64,000 nt of DNA, from NCBI GenBank assembly GCA_030035585.1, contig CM057464.1:30087465-30151464 (forward strand), given 5' to 3'. Positions 33,496 to 45,851 of this stretch are shown here, in pieces (position 1 is the first letter of the stretch; each line of letters opens with the position of its first letter). The notes below the pieces were generated by a model. That model saw nothing but the letters and a program-made list of their open reading frames with translations. It had not been told where the DNA came from and did not search any database. The stretch comes from Dugong dugon (lineage: Eukaryota > Chordata > Mammalia > Sirenia > Dugongidae). A program made the translations under genes and the position numbers.

Positions 33496-33670
33496 GGCCC
33501 CAAACAATTCTTTTCTAATTCATGTTACAATAAAAAATGGGTTCTTTTCTCAGTATCATTCTACACCTTCCTGTCTTTGTAGATTATTCATGCTCTTCTC
33601 TTAGACTAAAAGCTTCTGGCATTTCTGTAAGTCCCAATTCTTTCCATTTTATAAGGTTCACCCTCAATGT

Positions 33671-33872
33671 TGCTGTTCTTGTGTGCTGTCGAGTTGATTC
33701 TGAGTCATAGTGATCCTATATGACAAAGTAGAACTGGCCCACAGCTTTCCTAGGTAGTAATCTTTATAGGAGCAGATCGTCAGGTCTTTTCTCTCATGGA
33801 GCAGGTGGTGAGCTTGAACCACTGACCTTTTGGTTAGTAGCCAAGCACTTAACCATTGCATCACAGGGCCCC
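33671..33872 (-). mobile_element. AfroSINE, long old form
   Basis: Tail 'gtgctgtcgagttgattctg', middle block 'gtaatctttataggagcaga', and head complement 'cacagggcccc' at 33,862-33,872. Confidence 0.91.
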
Positions 33873-33873
33873 T

Positions 33874-34734
33874 GCCTCAAGCCACATTAAAATGAAATAT
33901 TGTCCTATTGGTCACCCTATATGGAGATAATTTCTCTCCTCAAATATTTTATTAGAATTTAGTCTATATCCCAATAAGCACATACTTATACTCATCTTCC
34001 ATTGGCCTACAAGCTCTACATTTTAAATAGTTTTTACCATGGTGCTTTGCAAGAGCAGATTCTTAACATATTCTTAAGTAATATTTGTTAGATTAAAAAA
34101 ATAATTTTGGGGATTTTATGTAATTCTGAACCTTGACAAATATCACAAAAGCACCAGTTATCTAAAGAAATGTGAGTGAATTAGTAAGGGAGAAATGGAA
34201 AAGAAGGTAGAGGCCAAGGTAAACTTTACCCCATTCAATGTAGTCTGTTTCTTTCCTTCTCTAGGACTTCCAGCAAAATCTTAAGGAATCCTGCCAAGCA
34301 TATTTTAAGTTGCCTTTTGTGGTTCAAATTATAAATGCCAGACTTTTTTATTTTCTGTCAATCTACTGATTACCTTGCCCTTAGCTGAATGATACAACTG
34401 GTGTATTTGATTGTATAAAACATTGTGGTTTTGGTTTGTTTGTTTTGTTAAAAATGTAGCTTTCTGGCACTTAACGAAAGCTAGTGATCTACTCCTAATA
34501 AACTGCATTAAGCATTGCTTGTATTAGGATGATGCTTCCTATTTTACATCATGACATTTCTAGAAGAATTCAGAGCTCAGCACAAATAATGGTTCTGATA
34601 CAATCAACTAAAAGGATATAGAAATACACTGCTCCTTAAAAACTGAATTTGGAGGCATTTTAAAATATGCTTCTAAAATATAGCGACACAATGACCTTCT
34701 ATCAATATCATATTGTTGCTATTGCCAAATACCA
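33874..34734. other. Unassigned DNA
   Basis: No feature recognised. Confidence 0.4.
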
Positions 34735-34912
34735 CCTGGATCTCACAATAACTTTTTAAGGTAAAAAGGTATTTTAAATGCACATATATACTGATGAAGC
34801 AACTGAAGTTCAGAAGGAAGACTGGCCCAAAGTCACACTGATAGGGTAGGAGTCTCTGAAAGCAGAAATGGAATCTCTTTGTCTACTTTACATTGCCTAA
34901 GTCTTTTGAACT
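34735..34912 (+). mobile_element. MIR SINE
   Basis: 'cacaataactttttaaggtaaaaaggtatt' through 'gatgaagcaactgaagttcag', 'gcccaaagtcacactgat' and 'gtctactttacattgcc' keep MIR order. (The first run is quoted as two neighbouring words.). Confidence 0.75.
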
Positions 34913-34975
34913 GGGCATCCTAACTTTCAAAAGCCTCCCATCCATATTATTTCCATGTATTCATATATAGATTCA

Positions 34976-35210
34976 GGAGTCCCTGGGTGGCGCAAAAGGT
35001 TGACATGCTCCCTGGTAACAAAAAGGTTGACACTTTGAGTCCTCCCAGAGGTGCCTTGGAAGAAACAGAGGTGCCTTGAAAGAAATGCCGGGCAAGCTGC
35101 TTGCAAAAAAATCAAACTTTGAAAACCCTATCGAGCATAGTTCTCCTCTGACACACATGGGGTTGCTGTGAGTCAGAATTGACTCGAGGGCAACTTCCTT
35201 TGTTTGTTTG
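34976..35210 (+). mobile_element. AfroSINE, long form with internal 20-bp duplication
   Basis: Head 'ggagtccctgggtggcgcaa'. The word agaggtgccttggaagaaac at 35,047-35,066 is followed at once by a near copy at 35,067-35,086. The tail ends 'gactcgagggcaac', then a TTTG stretch. The B box is degenerate. Confidence 0.93.
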
Positions 35211-35873
35211 TATATATATATAAGTTCAAGGATAAAATTTGCAAGGACACATACATTTGTAGCTAAGCTTGGGACTCTAGCCATGATCTCTTTTAATTCA
35301 TACTTGTGTCTTTAATTCTGATTTACTTTCAGTCAGAGCATTGATTTACCTTTTTTCGCAGTATTTTCTCACTTTGTTTTCCATAAGCCCTTTGATGGCT
35401 TTCTAAAAGTTATTGCCACTGAATTAGACTTCAATAGAGTTAACATATCAGTATGTTATTTAGTGTCTTATTCTGTGATTAATCCTAGGAAAGCTGGGCG
35501 AGAGGTTTAACAGAGGGCTGTGTTTTCTCCATTATTCACATCAGATGCATACAGACAACTACAGAGCAGCTGTAAAAACGAGGGGAGGAAGTAGGGAATT
35601 CTGGGCTCTGGCACTAGAGAATGAGGGGTGTCATTTTTTTTTTCAGGAGAATTCAGTTTTCATTTCTAGGGTCTCTGCCAAAGCAGGTCGACTTTAACCC
35701 TGTGGTAACTAATATAAAACTGTTAAACCTATGAAACATTATTTCTGATCTATGTTTAATGATTAATTAATAGATTCTCCCTTGTATTTTACTACATAGG
35801 ATGTTGAATCTACCCACAGGGCAGGTCGTTAGGTTAGGTGATCCTAAAACCTACAGTTCTATTTGTGCCTCTC
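35211..35873. other. Unassigned DNA
   Basis: Short TA run at 35,212-35,221; otherwise nothing recognised. Confidence 0.4.
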
Positions 35874-35887
35874 TCTCCTTAATCTTT

Positions 35888-36052
35888 TGGAGCCCTAGTG
35901 GCGCAGTGGTTAAGCATTCGGCTGCTAACCAAAACGTCAACATTTCAAATCCACCAGCCGCTCCTTGGAAACCCTATGGGGCAGTTCTACTCTGTCCTGT
36001 AGGGTCACTGTAAGTCAGAATCTACTTGATGGGTTTGGGTTTGATTTTTCGG
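35888..36052 (+). mobile_element. AfroSINE, short form, with 14-bp TSD
   Basis: Perfect duplication tctccttaatcttt at 35,874-35,887 and 36,053-36,066. A perfect A box (tggcgcagtgg) lies at 35,899-35,909, and the B box near 35,942 is degenerate. The body 'aaaccctatggggcagttct' is close to consensus. It is a young-looking copy. Confidence 0.97.
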
Positions 36053-36066
36053 TCTCCTTAATCTTT

Positions 36067-36761
36067 ATAACACCTCTGTAAAGAATATTCAGAAGCAGTT
36101 ATGTTGTACTCCCAGCTTTTATGCATTTTACCAAGTATGCATGAACCTCTCTCCCTTTGGGCTGTGATGGAAGCCCTTCCTCCCAAATACATTTTCTCTG
36201 CCTAGAGCATGCCTGGCATCGCTTTCCTCCCTTAGGGTGTCTGGGGCCAATGTGGGACAGCAGTGCTTTTTTCATTCAAGGCACCTGGAGCCACAGGTCA
36301 CTTTTGAAACCAGCAAAAATAGCCTGCAGTTCTAGGTTACTCTGACATAGGTAATGACTTGAAATTCCTCTGAGCTTAGATTTTACACTTATGATTCTCC
36401 AAATTAGCTCTCATTATCCCTGCAGGTTTCTGCCTTTTGAGCTTTAGTGTCATAAGTTTCTAATATAACCAGGACATCAAAGTCCTTAGTGTATAAGGCA
36501 CAAACCCCTGCAGGATAGGAGGTGTGTAGGGGGTGGGGGGAGGCGAAGGGGAGTTACAGTTAGTGAAATAAAGGATTGCTCTGTGATGAGGGAAGGAAAC
36601 AGTGCTGGACATCAAGCTACAAAGGCACTAGCTAATACCTAATTGAATCTGTACCAGAGCTGGTAAAAGTTTGACAAGGAAGGAGAATTACAGAGGGTTA
36701 TGGAAAGATGTTTCTTCCCTTATCTTTCTATCTTTTTAATGTATACTCTTATATCATGTCA
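36067..36761. other. Unassigned DNA with second G-run cluster
   Basis: Nothing recognised except a purine and G-rich run at about 36,529-36,551 (GGGGG-T-GGGGGG-A-GG-CGAA-GGGG). Confidence 0.4.
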
Positions 36762-36963
36762 GGAGGCCCTGGGTGGCACAAATGGTTAAGCACTTGGCTA
36801 CTAACCAAAAGGTGGATGGTTCGAATCTACTTAGAGGTACCTTGGAATAAAGCCCTGGTGATCCACTTCTGAAAGGTCACAGCCTTAAAAATCCTGTAGA
36901 GCAGAATTCTACTCTGCAACACATGGGGTTGCCATGAGTTAGAATGGACTAGATGGCAACTGT
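36762..36963 (+). mobile_element. AfroSINE, long old form
   Basis: Head 'ggaggccctgggtggcacaa' and a good B-box region 'ggttcgaatctac' near 36,818. The middle block 'gtgatccacttctgaaaggt' and tail 'catgagttagaatggactag' follow. Flanks 'atcatgtcagg' and 'accatgtgagg' may be a worn TSD. Confidence 0.93.
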
Positions 36964-38395
36964 TCCCTGCCCCTTCTTTGGTACCATGTGAGGCAAAAAT
37001 AAATAAAAATATTTAACCAGCATTTCAGGTATCTTGTTCAACATTTTGTGGTTATTAACTACTTTTAGAATCCTACATAGTGAGTTTTCATCATTATAAT
37101 ATTTCTGTCGGCAACAAACATATTATGAACCATGCTATTTATGGGCATGAATAGCAAATATTATTTTCATTTCATATAATCAGAGGGCTTGAAAGGAAAC
37201 CTAAGATGCCATCAATACTGTCTGCCTATCTCTGTGTAAACGTGACCATTCTTACAGAAAGCTGTGAACATATGGCTATCTGGACTGTTTTCAAAGGATG
37301 TGGACATCCCTCCCTTGCATAAATCATTCCTGCTGCTTAACAACCTTTACAGATGGGATGTGCCTTCTCACAAAGAACTTGCTTTTAGACTTTACAGGGG
37401 TTTTCCATTCTGCTAGAATAAATAGACTGCTTTGTATTGTTTGACCACATACTAATGCTTTTGTAGCAAAAGAATTCATTGAATGGTGAATGCAATGCAC
37501 AAGTGTGGTGTATCTTCTTTTCCCTCCCTCTAACTTCTGCAATTTCAAATCAGATTGTCTCACAGAGAGTCTTTTCCTTCCTTTCTGGGTTACTGTTTGT
37601 CACACTAGATGGCAGTCATACCCCAGTTTGGGAGTCCATTTTACTTCTCCCTTCCCCCATGTCTTTTCTTGTCCAAAATAATATGGAATGAAACTTGCAA
37701 ATAAAATCCCTTTATTTTGTACAAGCTTCATTCAGAAAAGCTGATATACAATTAAAGCAGATAAGGAAAAAAATACATTAAATGATATTGAAAACTCAAG
37801 CTTTGTAGATTTTTTTGTGTGCGTGTGTATGCAGGGGGACAAAGGTATGTTTCTTTGTTTGTTGTTGATATTTCAATATAGTTTAATTACAAAAGAAAGT
37901 TTATTAGGGCCAAAAATCTCAGTTTGAGCGAGAAGGTAAAAGTGTATTTCTGAAGAAAGAAAGGAATTCAGCCGTGCCTGTTGCTTATGTTTTCTCAAAT
38001 CCTGTGCTTCTTATAGTAGATTGGCTATGCTTTTAAGCAACATTAACCTGGCTTTTCTAGGCAGAGACCGTCAGATGCAGGCTCAGAGTTCTATGTGTAT
38101 TGCCTATTAAAGTAAATAGAATGTAAAAGTAAAGTAAATAAAATGATTGCAAAGAAAATAAAACAAAACAAAAATCTCCTGATAGAATGAGGACCCCTTC
38201 CCTTTGTGCTTGTGTAAATCTATAGATGTGCTGATGATTTGAAGGGAGATACATCCAGTTTCTGTAAAATGTTCGTGGACTGTTAATTCAAACCCCTAAA
38301 ATGTCTCACTAAGTGGAAAACATCTGAGAATCACACACACACAGACACACGCACACACACACAAAATTGCTCTCTTCTGATTGGTACCCATCCAT
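36964..38395. other. Unassigned DNA with (AC)n
   Basis: An AC microsatellite lies at 38,331-38,364. Two overlapping frames at 37,479-37,691 have no domain. No repeat family recognised. Confidence 0.4.
38331..38364. repeat. (AC)n microsatellite
   Basis: Imperfect AC run with two G interruptions. Confidence 0.88.
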
Positions 38396-38410
38396 TTTGC
38401 ATATTAAAAA

Positions 38411-38618
38411 ACAAAACCCAAAAAAACCCAATTCTTTGCCCTCCAGTTGATTCCAACTCACAGTGACCCTGTAGGACCGCACTATAGGGCTTTCTAGGCT
38501 GTAATCTTTATGAAAGCTGACCGCCACATCTTTCTCCTGCAAAGGGTCTGATGGGTTCGAACTGCAGACTTTCCGTTTAGCAGCCAAGCTCTTTAACCAC
38601 TGCACCACCAGGGCTCCT
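38411..38618 (-). mobile_element. AfroSINE, long old form
   Basis: Tail 'cctccagttgattccaactc', middle block 'ctaggctgtaatctttatga', and B-box complement 'gggttcgaactgc' near 38,551. The head complement 'accaccagggctcc' ends at about 38,617. The word 'ttgcatat' occurs on both flanks. It has an A-rich tail. Confidence 0.93.
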
Positions 38619-38620
38619 TG

Positions 38621-40425
38621 TATTGCATATAGAGTATTAAAAATGTAAATTTTTTCAAAATAAACTTGTCAAACATTTCAGTGTTTTCCTCTCGCAGTTC
38701 GCAAACCTAGGCTTTATATTGGAATTGATGGGCACTGTGTTCTTACTTTAAAGAAAAGCGTGTAGTCTCCTTTTAAAGGTTAATACACAGAAAACTGAAG
38801 CAGAGTCATAACAATCAGCCTGAATTCCTGAGCAAATATGAATAAGGTTACTCGGCTCACATGTAAAAACACTTAAATGCATTATTTATAGACATTGTTT
38901 GACCACGAAGGTCAAGGTGATCCAGTGGACTCCTAGGCAATGGGTCAAGTCTTGAGAGGCCATACTGATAATCCCAGATGACAGTTTCTTGGAGAGAATT
39001 TGTGTACTTTAAGTAGATGCATTTTCCAACATGGAGGGAGCAGTAAAAGTCTCTCTCTCTCTCTTTTTAATTAGTTAGCTACTCATTTATCCAACTTGAT
39101 CACAGCTCATTACTTTTGATCAGAAACAGCGCGTGGGTTTCGGGGAAGAGTGTTGCATGTTCACATTCTCTCTCCCTAAACTCTATGAATCATTTTACTA
39201 AGAGAAATATGAGACTGCTCTTTGCCTTTCAGCCCTGGACAATGATGTTTCTCTATATCCCAGTGTCCTGACTAAAGCAGACTCAATAATACTCTAACGT
39301 ATAAGGAAATGCTGGAATCCTAGAGTACTTACTTGAAAAATTCTAATGGAAAATTATTTCTAAGTGCTTTTCAAAATCAATGTACATTAAACATTATAGA
39401 ATTTCATGCCTTTTAGTTATTACCCATACTGGGATCCTTTTCATTGTATGTGTCTCTCTGGGATTCTCCTGTATCATAGGAGAAGATATAGACTTGCTTG
39501 CTCAAGTAATCCTGGGACATGATATTGAGGTCCTGACCTCTTCTAGAATCAAACGGGCATAAGGGCAGTGGGATATAGGGGGAGGGGTTCTGAGAGGGAC
39601 CAGGCATCCCTAGTGCATTTAGAGAATTTCAAAACAATAATAAAACTTATTAAAATAAGTCGGATTTTTATTATCACTATGTACCAGCTATTCCAAACAA
39701 TGTCAGTAATAAAATAGTTTTCCCAGCCAAGCAGACCTTTCCCACTCCCTTTCCCCACTTGAGGGCTGCTGAAAAAGGGAAGGCTCTTGATGCTTTCCAT
39801 CTAAGCTCAAAGGAAGAATATTTTTACCTGGGCTTGTATGTGACTAAAAGTAAACAAACAAACAACACACACAGAGTTCCAAAAAATCAAACAAAAAAAT
39901 ACACAAAAATTATTTCTTCCTTCCTTTCCTTGTTATAGTTTCCTGTATGTCCTGTTTTGACTTTGAGGTTTCATCCTGTTCTCAGGAGTACTCAAGATTT
40001 TGGGGCAGTTAGCACTTTCCATAAATACTGAAAATTTCTGGATTAATTTGGGCTCTATCCAAAGTCTTGAAACCATATTTATTCCTTTAGATCTTTCCTT
40101 ACCGCCAAGAAGAGTAGATCAGAAATCAGTCCAAATAATAAAACTCCTTCATATTAACATTTTGAAATCAAAGTATTCATTTAGAAGGCAATAAAATTCA
40201 GGATAATAGAAGGTGGCAAAAGGGGTTCTATAAGAGGACAACTGGCAAGAATGGATACGAATCAGGATAGCAAGCAGCTCAGTACATCCCAGGGTTTGAT
40301 TAAAATCACCTCTGCATTAGTATTTTCTAGGACAATAAAAATGATCAAGTTATGGTAAAACCAATTTATGACTGTCTAAAATCAGGTTCAATACTCACAC
40401 TAACTGCAATGCCATTCATCTCACT
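38621..40425. other. Repeat-poor unassigned DNA
   Basis: About 1.8 kb with a short TC run (39,050-39,064) and an A-rich patch (39,845-39,910). No gene or transposon recognised. Short frames at 39,380-39,800 have no domain. Confidence 0.45.
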
Positions 40426-40427
40426 CT

Positions 40428-42640
40428 TTTTTTTTATTGTTGTAATTAAATGAAGTTTACATTTCAAGTTAGTCTCCCATACAATTTTTTTTTTTTACAT
40501 ACATTGTTATGAGACCCTAATTGCTCACCCCATTCTGCGACAGCACACTCCTCCTTTCCACCCCTGATTCCCCATGACCATTCAACCAGTTCCTAACTCT
40601 CTCTGCCTTCCCATCTCACCTCTGGACAGAAGTTGCTCCTTTGGTCTCTTGTATCTACTTGACTGAGAGGCACACTCTTCACGAGTATCACTTTATGTCC
40701 CACAGGCCAGTCCAATCCCTGTCTGAAGAGTTGGCCTTGGAAATTGTTTTAGTTCTGGGCTGATAGAGAGTCCAGGGGCCATGCTTTCCGGGGTGCCTCC
40801 AGTCTCAGTCAGACCATTAAGTCTGGTCTTCTCACTAGAATTTGAGTTCTGCACCCCATCCTTCTACCGCTCCATCAGGGATCCCCTGTTGTGTTCCCTG
40901 TCAGGACCTTCATTGGTGGTAGCCAGGCACCATCTAGTTCTTCTGGTCTCAGGCTGATGAAGTCTCTGGTTTATGTGGCCCATTCTGTCTCTTGGGCTAA
41001 TACTTTCCTTGTGTCTTTGGTTTTCTTCATTCTCTTTTACTCCAAATTCTTGGAACCAATTGATGCATCTTAGATGCTGCTTGCAAGCTTTTAAGACCTC
41101 AGACACCACTCACCAAAGCAGGATGCAGAACATTTTCTTAATAAGCTTTGTTATGCCAAAGCTTGGTCTCCAGACCCCGCATCCCTGCTACTCTGTCTCT
41201 CAAAGTATTTGATTGTATTGAGGAAACTTCTTAGCTTTGGTTTAGTACAGTTATGTTGACTTTCCCTGCAGTGTGTGCTGTCCTTACCTTCACCTAAGAT
41301 GATTCTTATTTACTATCTAGTTAGTGAGTAACCCTCACCCTCCCTCCCCACCCCCGTAACCTTCAAAGAATGTTTTCTTCTGTGTTTAGACCTTTTCTTG
41401 TGTTCTTATAATAGTGGTCTTATACAGTATTTGTCCTTCTGTGACTGACTAAATTCACTCAGCAAAATAAGTTCCAGCTTCCACCATGTTATACCATGTT
41501 TCACAGCTTCATCATTGTTCTTTATCGTTGCATAATATTCCATTGTGTGGATAAACCATAGTTTGTTTATCCATTTGTCTGTTGATGGGCATCTAGGTTG
41601 CTTCCATTTTTTGCTATTGTGAACAGTGCTGCAATGAATATGGGTGTGCATATATCTATTCATGTGACTGCTCTTGTTTCTCTAGGGTATATTCCAAGGA
41701 GCGGGATAGCTGGATCTTATGGTAGTTCTATTTCTAACTTTTTAAGGGAGCACGAAGTCAGTTTCCAAAGTGGTTGTACCATTTTACATTCCCACCAACA
41801 GTATATAAGTGTTCCAGTCTCTCCACAACCTCTCCAGTATTTTTTATTTTCTGTTTTGGGGATTAATGCTAGCCTTGTTGGAGTGAGATGATATCTCATT
41901 ATAGTTTTGATCTGCATTTCTCCAATGGCTAATGATTGTGAGCATTTCTTCATGTGTCTGTTAGCCACCTGAGCATCTTCTTTGGTGAAGTGCCTGTTCA
42001 TATCCTTTGCCCATTTTTTAATTGGGTTATTTGTCTTTTTGTTGTTGAGGTTTTGCAATATCTTGTATATTTTAGAGATTAGATGCTGATCGGATTTGTC
42101 GTAGCCAAAATTTTTTTCCCAGTCTGTAGGTTGTCTTTTTACTCTTTTGGTGAACTCTTTTGATGAGCATAAGTGTTTGATTTTTAGGAGCTCCCATTTT
42201 CTAGTCTCTCTTCTGGTGCTTGTGGATTGTTACTTATGGTTCGTATTGTGTTTATGCCATGTATTCGGGCTTCTAGCGTTGTCTCTATTTTTTCTTCCAT
42301 GATCTTTATCATTTTCAATTTTATATTTAATTCTTTGATCCATTTTGAGTTAGTTTTTGTACATGGTGTGAGGCATGGGTTTTGTTTCAGTTTTTTGCAG
42401 ATGGATATCCAGTTATGGCAGAACCATTTGTTAAAGAGACTGTCTTTTCCCCAATTAATGGACTTTGGGCCTTTGTGAAATATTAGCTGCTTATAGGTGG
42501 ATGAGCTTATATTTGGATTCTCAGCTCTGTTCCATTGGTCTACATATCTGTTGTTGTACCAGTACCAGGCTGTTTTGACTACCGTGACTGTATAATGGGT
42601 TCTAAAATCAGGTAGTGTGAGACCTCCCACTTCAGTTTGT
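40428..42640 (-). mobile_element. 5'-truncated L1 LINE
   Basis: A T run at 40,428-40,437 marks the poly(A) end on the minus strand. The 3'UTR covers about 40,440-41,400, and C-terminal ORF2 runs from about 41,400 to 42,640, where the element stops next to an LTR. Its 3'UTR is related to L1-B only in patches: 'gtgtctttggttttcttcat' (41,011) matches the antisense of 47,600-47,660, and 'gccaggcaccatctagttct' (40,922) matches the antisense of 61,370-61,390. It is another lineage of afrotherian L1. Confidence 0.88.
41406..42630 (-). pseudogene. L1 ORF2 C-terminal remnant
   Basis: Three consecutive pieces in different frames encode the last third of ORF2p. 42,630-42,184 has '[21 protein letters not shown]'-type sequence. 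42,058-41,717 has '[18 protein letters not shown]', then the cysteine motif '[18 protein letters not shown]', with the usual first Cys replaced by Tyr and the usual His by Tyr. 41,663-41,406 has 'LWFIHTMEYYATIKNN'. RT and endonuclease parts are absent because of 5' truncation. The first quoted motif overlaps two neighbouring words. Confidence 0.85.
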
Positions 42641-42649
42641 CTCGCTCTT

Positions 42650-43275
42650 AACTACCTGCTGTTAGGTCAGATCTCAAATGTTAAAATGGCACAGTCCTCT
42701 AGACTGCCAAGTCTTCCCAAGATTTCAGACACTAGCACAAGTTCAAGGGTCTCCCAGGGCCACCTGCATTTCTGACCAACTGGCTGCAAATTTGAGTTCA
42801 GTAATTTGCTGAAATGACTCATAGAACTCAGGAAAAGCTATACTTATCATTACAGTGTTTTTATAGCAAAAAAGGATACAAAAGAAGCGGCACATAGGGT
42901 AAGGTACGGGATAGTCCCTAACATGGAACATTTGTGTCACCGGGGATATGTTACCCTCCTGATTCATTGATGTTTATCACCAACCAGGAAGCTCACCCAA
43001 GCTTCAGAGTTTTTACTGGAGTTTCTTTAAGTAGGCATGATGGAATGAATCATTGCTGCATGATTTAACTCAATCTCCAGGCCCCCTCATCTCCCAGGAG
43101 GGTAGAGATCAGACTGATATCATGGGATGGGTCCTTCTGGTGTGGTCAGCCCCTACACTGAGTCATCTCATCAGCATAAACTGTTTGAAGTCCTCAGTGA
43201 ATAATAAAGACACTCCAGTCATTTAGGAAATTCCAAGGATTTAGAGGTTACTTCCCAAGACCTAATTCTTTGGGT
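42650..43275 (-). mobile_element. Solo LTR, same family as 5050 copy
   Basis: 'gaaatgactcatagaactcagg' (42,818) is the antisense of the GAGTTCTGTGAGTCATT motif in the plus-strand LTR at 5480. 'ccaaccaggaagctcaccc' and 'gttttatagcaaaaaaggata' also align with the copy at 46,570. No proviral interior. Confidence 0.65.
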
Positions 43276-43349
43276 AAAAAAATTATTTACCTCACTGTAT
43301 GGAAAGCAGTGTTGATACATTTATATATCCTGCAGAGTTGTATATAGGA

Positions 43350-43575
43350 TCTATGAGGTGATTAAAAGCACAGATTTTGAAGTCAGACAATCTAGGGTTT
43401 AGTACGGGCTCCACCATTTACTATGTGTATGGCATGGGGTAAGTTACTCTTTATTTCTCAGTTTTCTTATTTGCTAAATTGGTATAAAAATAGTATAATA
43501 ATTACCTCTTACGGGATTGCCATGAGATTTAAATGATGTGATGTGGGTCAAATTCTTACCTCAGTTTTTGGCACG
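43350..43575 (+). mobile_element. MIR SINE, near full length
   Basis: MIR words in order: 'aagcacagattttgaagtcag', 'ctccaccatttactatgtgt', 'tttatttctcagttttcttat', 'attgccatgagatttaaatg' and 'tttttggcacg'. Confidence 0.85.
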
Positions 43576-43954
43576 TAGAAATTTTCAATACTTCTTTGCT
43601 ATTTGATTCCAATGGAATCCATGTTTACAGTGGGTGATAAAAAAATGAGTACTCATTGTCCTAATGGAGCTAAAAATTGAGTCAGTAATGGGTTCATATG
43701 GCTTTAATCAAATGATAACTCTAGCTCCTCGTCTTACCTTTTCAGTCTTTACTCACTTTCTCACACCACAGTCTTAAATGTTCAGCACAACTTCAGTTAT
43801 TTAAAGAGTTTCCTGTGCTCTCTTACCACTGTAAAAATAACAATATTTTATGCCTAAGATGGGTTGTAAATTTTTATCAGAGAACGGAGCAAAAGCAAGT
43901 CAGTATGGGCTCAAGTCAGAGAATTTTCCATGGAAGGGACAATTTAAGTTCACC

Positions 43955-44330
43955 CTCACAGGTAGGATGCGTTTGGAGAGAAGGAAGCAGGAAGATCATT
44001 ACACTCAGGGTAGGGGAAAAATATGAGCAAAGCAATGGAAAAAGGGAGGAAATGTGCAGGCAACAATGAGGGAACCAGTATCATTGGTGTGGGGAGACGT
44101 GTCATGAGTAATGGGAAGTCTGGTGGATAGGTAGTCAAGGCTGATCATGGAGAGCCTTAAAGCTGGACAAAACTCTATTGACTTAAAGCAGGAAGCCACT
44201 GGGACTTCATACACAAAGGGGAAAATGTATACGTGCATGGATGCATACATTTCAGGGAATTCAATCCCTTTGAAGCTAATCAAACGAGTTCAGTTTAAGA
44301 ACCTTTGTCTATCTGTTTCAAAGCAGTGAC
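43955..44330 (-). mobile_element. L2 LINE fragment
   Basis: Antisense L2: 'gagcaaagcaatggaaaaag', 'gatcatggagagccttaaagc' and 'gcaggaagccactgggact' match the L2 zone that reads GGGAAGCCATTGG in antisense copies. Diverged. Confidence 0.65.
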
Positions 44331-44375
44331 AATGTACTATTACAAGAAATTTTGTCTATGTTTGCTAAACTGAAT

Positions 44376-44464
44376 AATAAAAATAGCAACTAACATTCAT
44401 TCAACCCTGGTAATGTGCTAAACACTTCACACACATTATATAATTTAAACCTAATGGGAATAGA
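44376..44464 (+). mobile_element. MIR fragment
   Basis: 'aatagcaactaacattcattcaa' and 'gtgctaaacacttcacacacattat' match the MIR CORE-side sequence. It ends at the AfroSINE duplication. Confidence 0.65.
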
Positions 44465-44465
44465 A

Positions 44466-44669
44466 AAACTGAAAAACCAAACTTGTTGTCATCGAATCGA
44501 TTCTGACTCATGGCAACTCTGTGTGATATGGAGTAGAACTGATCCATAAGATTTTCTTGCTGTAATCTTTACTGAAGCTGGTTGCCAAGACTTTCTTCCT
44601 TGGTGTCGCTGGGTGGGTTCAAACTGCCAACTTTTAGGTTAATCAAGTGCAAACCATTTGTGCCCCCTT
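44466..44669 (-). mobile_element. AfroSINE, long old form, with 14-bp TSD
   Basis: Perfect duplication taatgggaatagaa at 44,452-44,465 and 44,670-44,683. Tail 'gttgtcatcgaatcgattct', middle block 'cttgctgtaatctttactga', and a worn head. A perfect TSD on an old-class copy shows this class stayed mobile reasonably late. Confidence 0.95.
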
Positions 44670-44683
44670 TAATGGGAATAGAA

Positions 44684-45851
44684 GAGAGAGATTATATTTA
44701 GGGTAGGAATCAAGGAAACCAGCTGGAAATCTGTTGCTAAAATCTAAACTTGAAGAGCTGTAGCTTTGGAATGTGATACATGGGAAGGGGGTGAAAAAAA
44801 AAGTAGTAAATGTGAAAAATATTAGAAAGGAAGAAATGATTTTGCTTTGGAACAGACCAGGTAGAAGGACTTTCAGAGAAACAACATTGAAAGATGTTTG
44901 CAAATTTAGTAACTTGGGAGACTGCAAGAATAGGAGAGACTCTGAAATGTTTGTACACTGCAATGTGCTTATTAATATAAAATATTATTATAATTATTTT
45001 AAGTATCCATGTAACTCATCAAAAAGAGTACTTGACCTCTTAATATGCATTATGCTGTGCTCCATGGTTTGCTTTAAATAACACCCTTTCAGTTCTTTTC
45101 TGACTTTTCTTACCCTTGTTTACAAGCAAATGAGAGAGAAAACACAGCTACAGGCTGCCTTGCTTCAATTATATCAAACCCCATGACCACCTCTTTTCCA
45201 ATCAGGACATGGTTACCCTGGAAACCAGCTTCACTTTTTTTTTTTCACTTTCTTTCTCTAGAAGTACAAGTTCGTTTATGTAGAATAGCTGAAGAAAACC
45301 TATTCACTATGTTCTGCATTTTAACAATTTGGTTATTCTAAAGATATCGTGGTGTTTCTATTTCTTGAATGGGTCAGAATCGTTTGTTTTTCTGAATATT
45401 TTAAAACACATTTTAAACATAATAGACTAGGTCATAAAAAAAGTGATCTCACTAAAGCAATAAATTTCCCTGGATTATTTTTTGAGACTGACACTGTAAT
45501 AGGTATTTCGGCAAAATCAGGAAACATTAACAATACCCTCCTGAACTTAAAATCCAAACTGAAATAATGAAATCATGATTTATTTTTCCCAATCTTCCAT
45601 TCTTCCCCCATTGTCATTCCTCAGCTGGCATTCTCATATAGAAATATCATGGCCATTTCTACACTTTACAGAATAAGACTGACACTCAGCTAAAGGAGAT
45701 ATTAGATGCACAGAATTCAGGAAAGAGGTAAAGTTGGGCATGATGCTATTCCTAATGTGATTTTTGAGGAGGAGAAATTGTTGTTATTATGAGTCAGCTC
45801 TGTGTCAGGCGTCATAAGAAAAGAGCAGTCCTTTGTATAAAGGATGCAAAT
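44684..45851. other. Unassigned DNA
   Basis: No repeat recognised. Frames at 44,643-45,081 on both strands are low-complexity or domain-free. Confidence 0.4.

Larger units (their letters stand above)
32560..33660 (+). mobile_element. L2 LINE split by an LTR
   Basis: The left part (32,560-32,788) has 'cacagctaccagaataatg' and 'agaaagaagtccaaactctcc', the L2 'gtccaaactcctt' zone. The right part (33,496-33,660) has 'ggcccc' and 'ctcttagactaaaagcttctgg'. The LTR at 32,789-33,495 separates them. Its left limit is uncertain and may reach 32,360. Confidence 0.6.
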
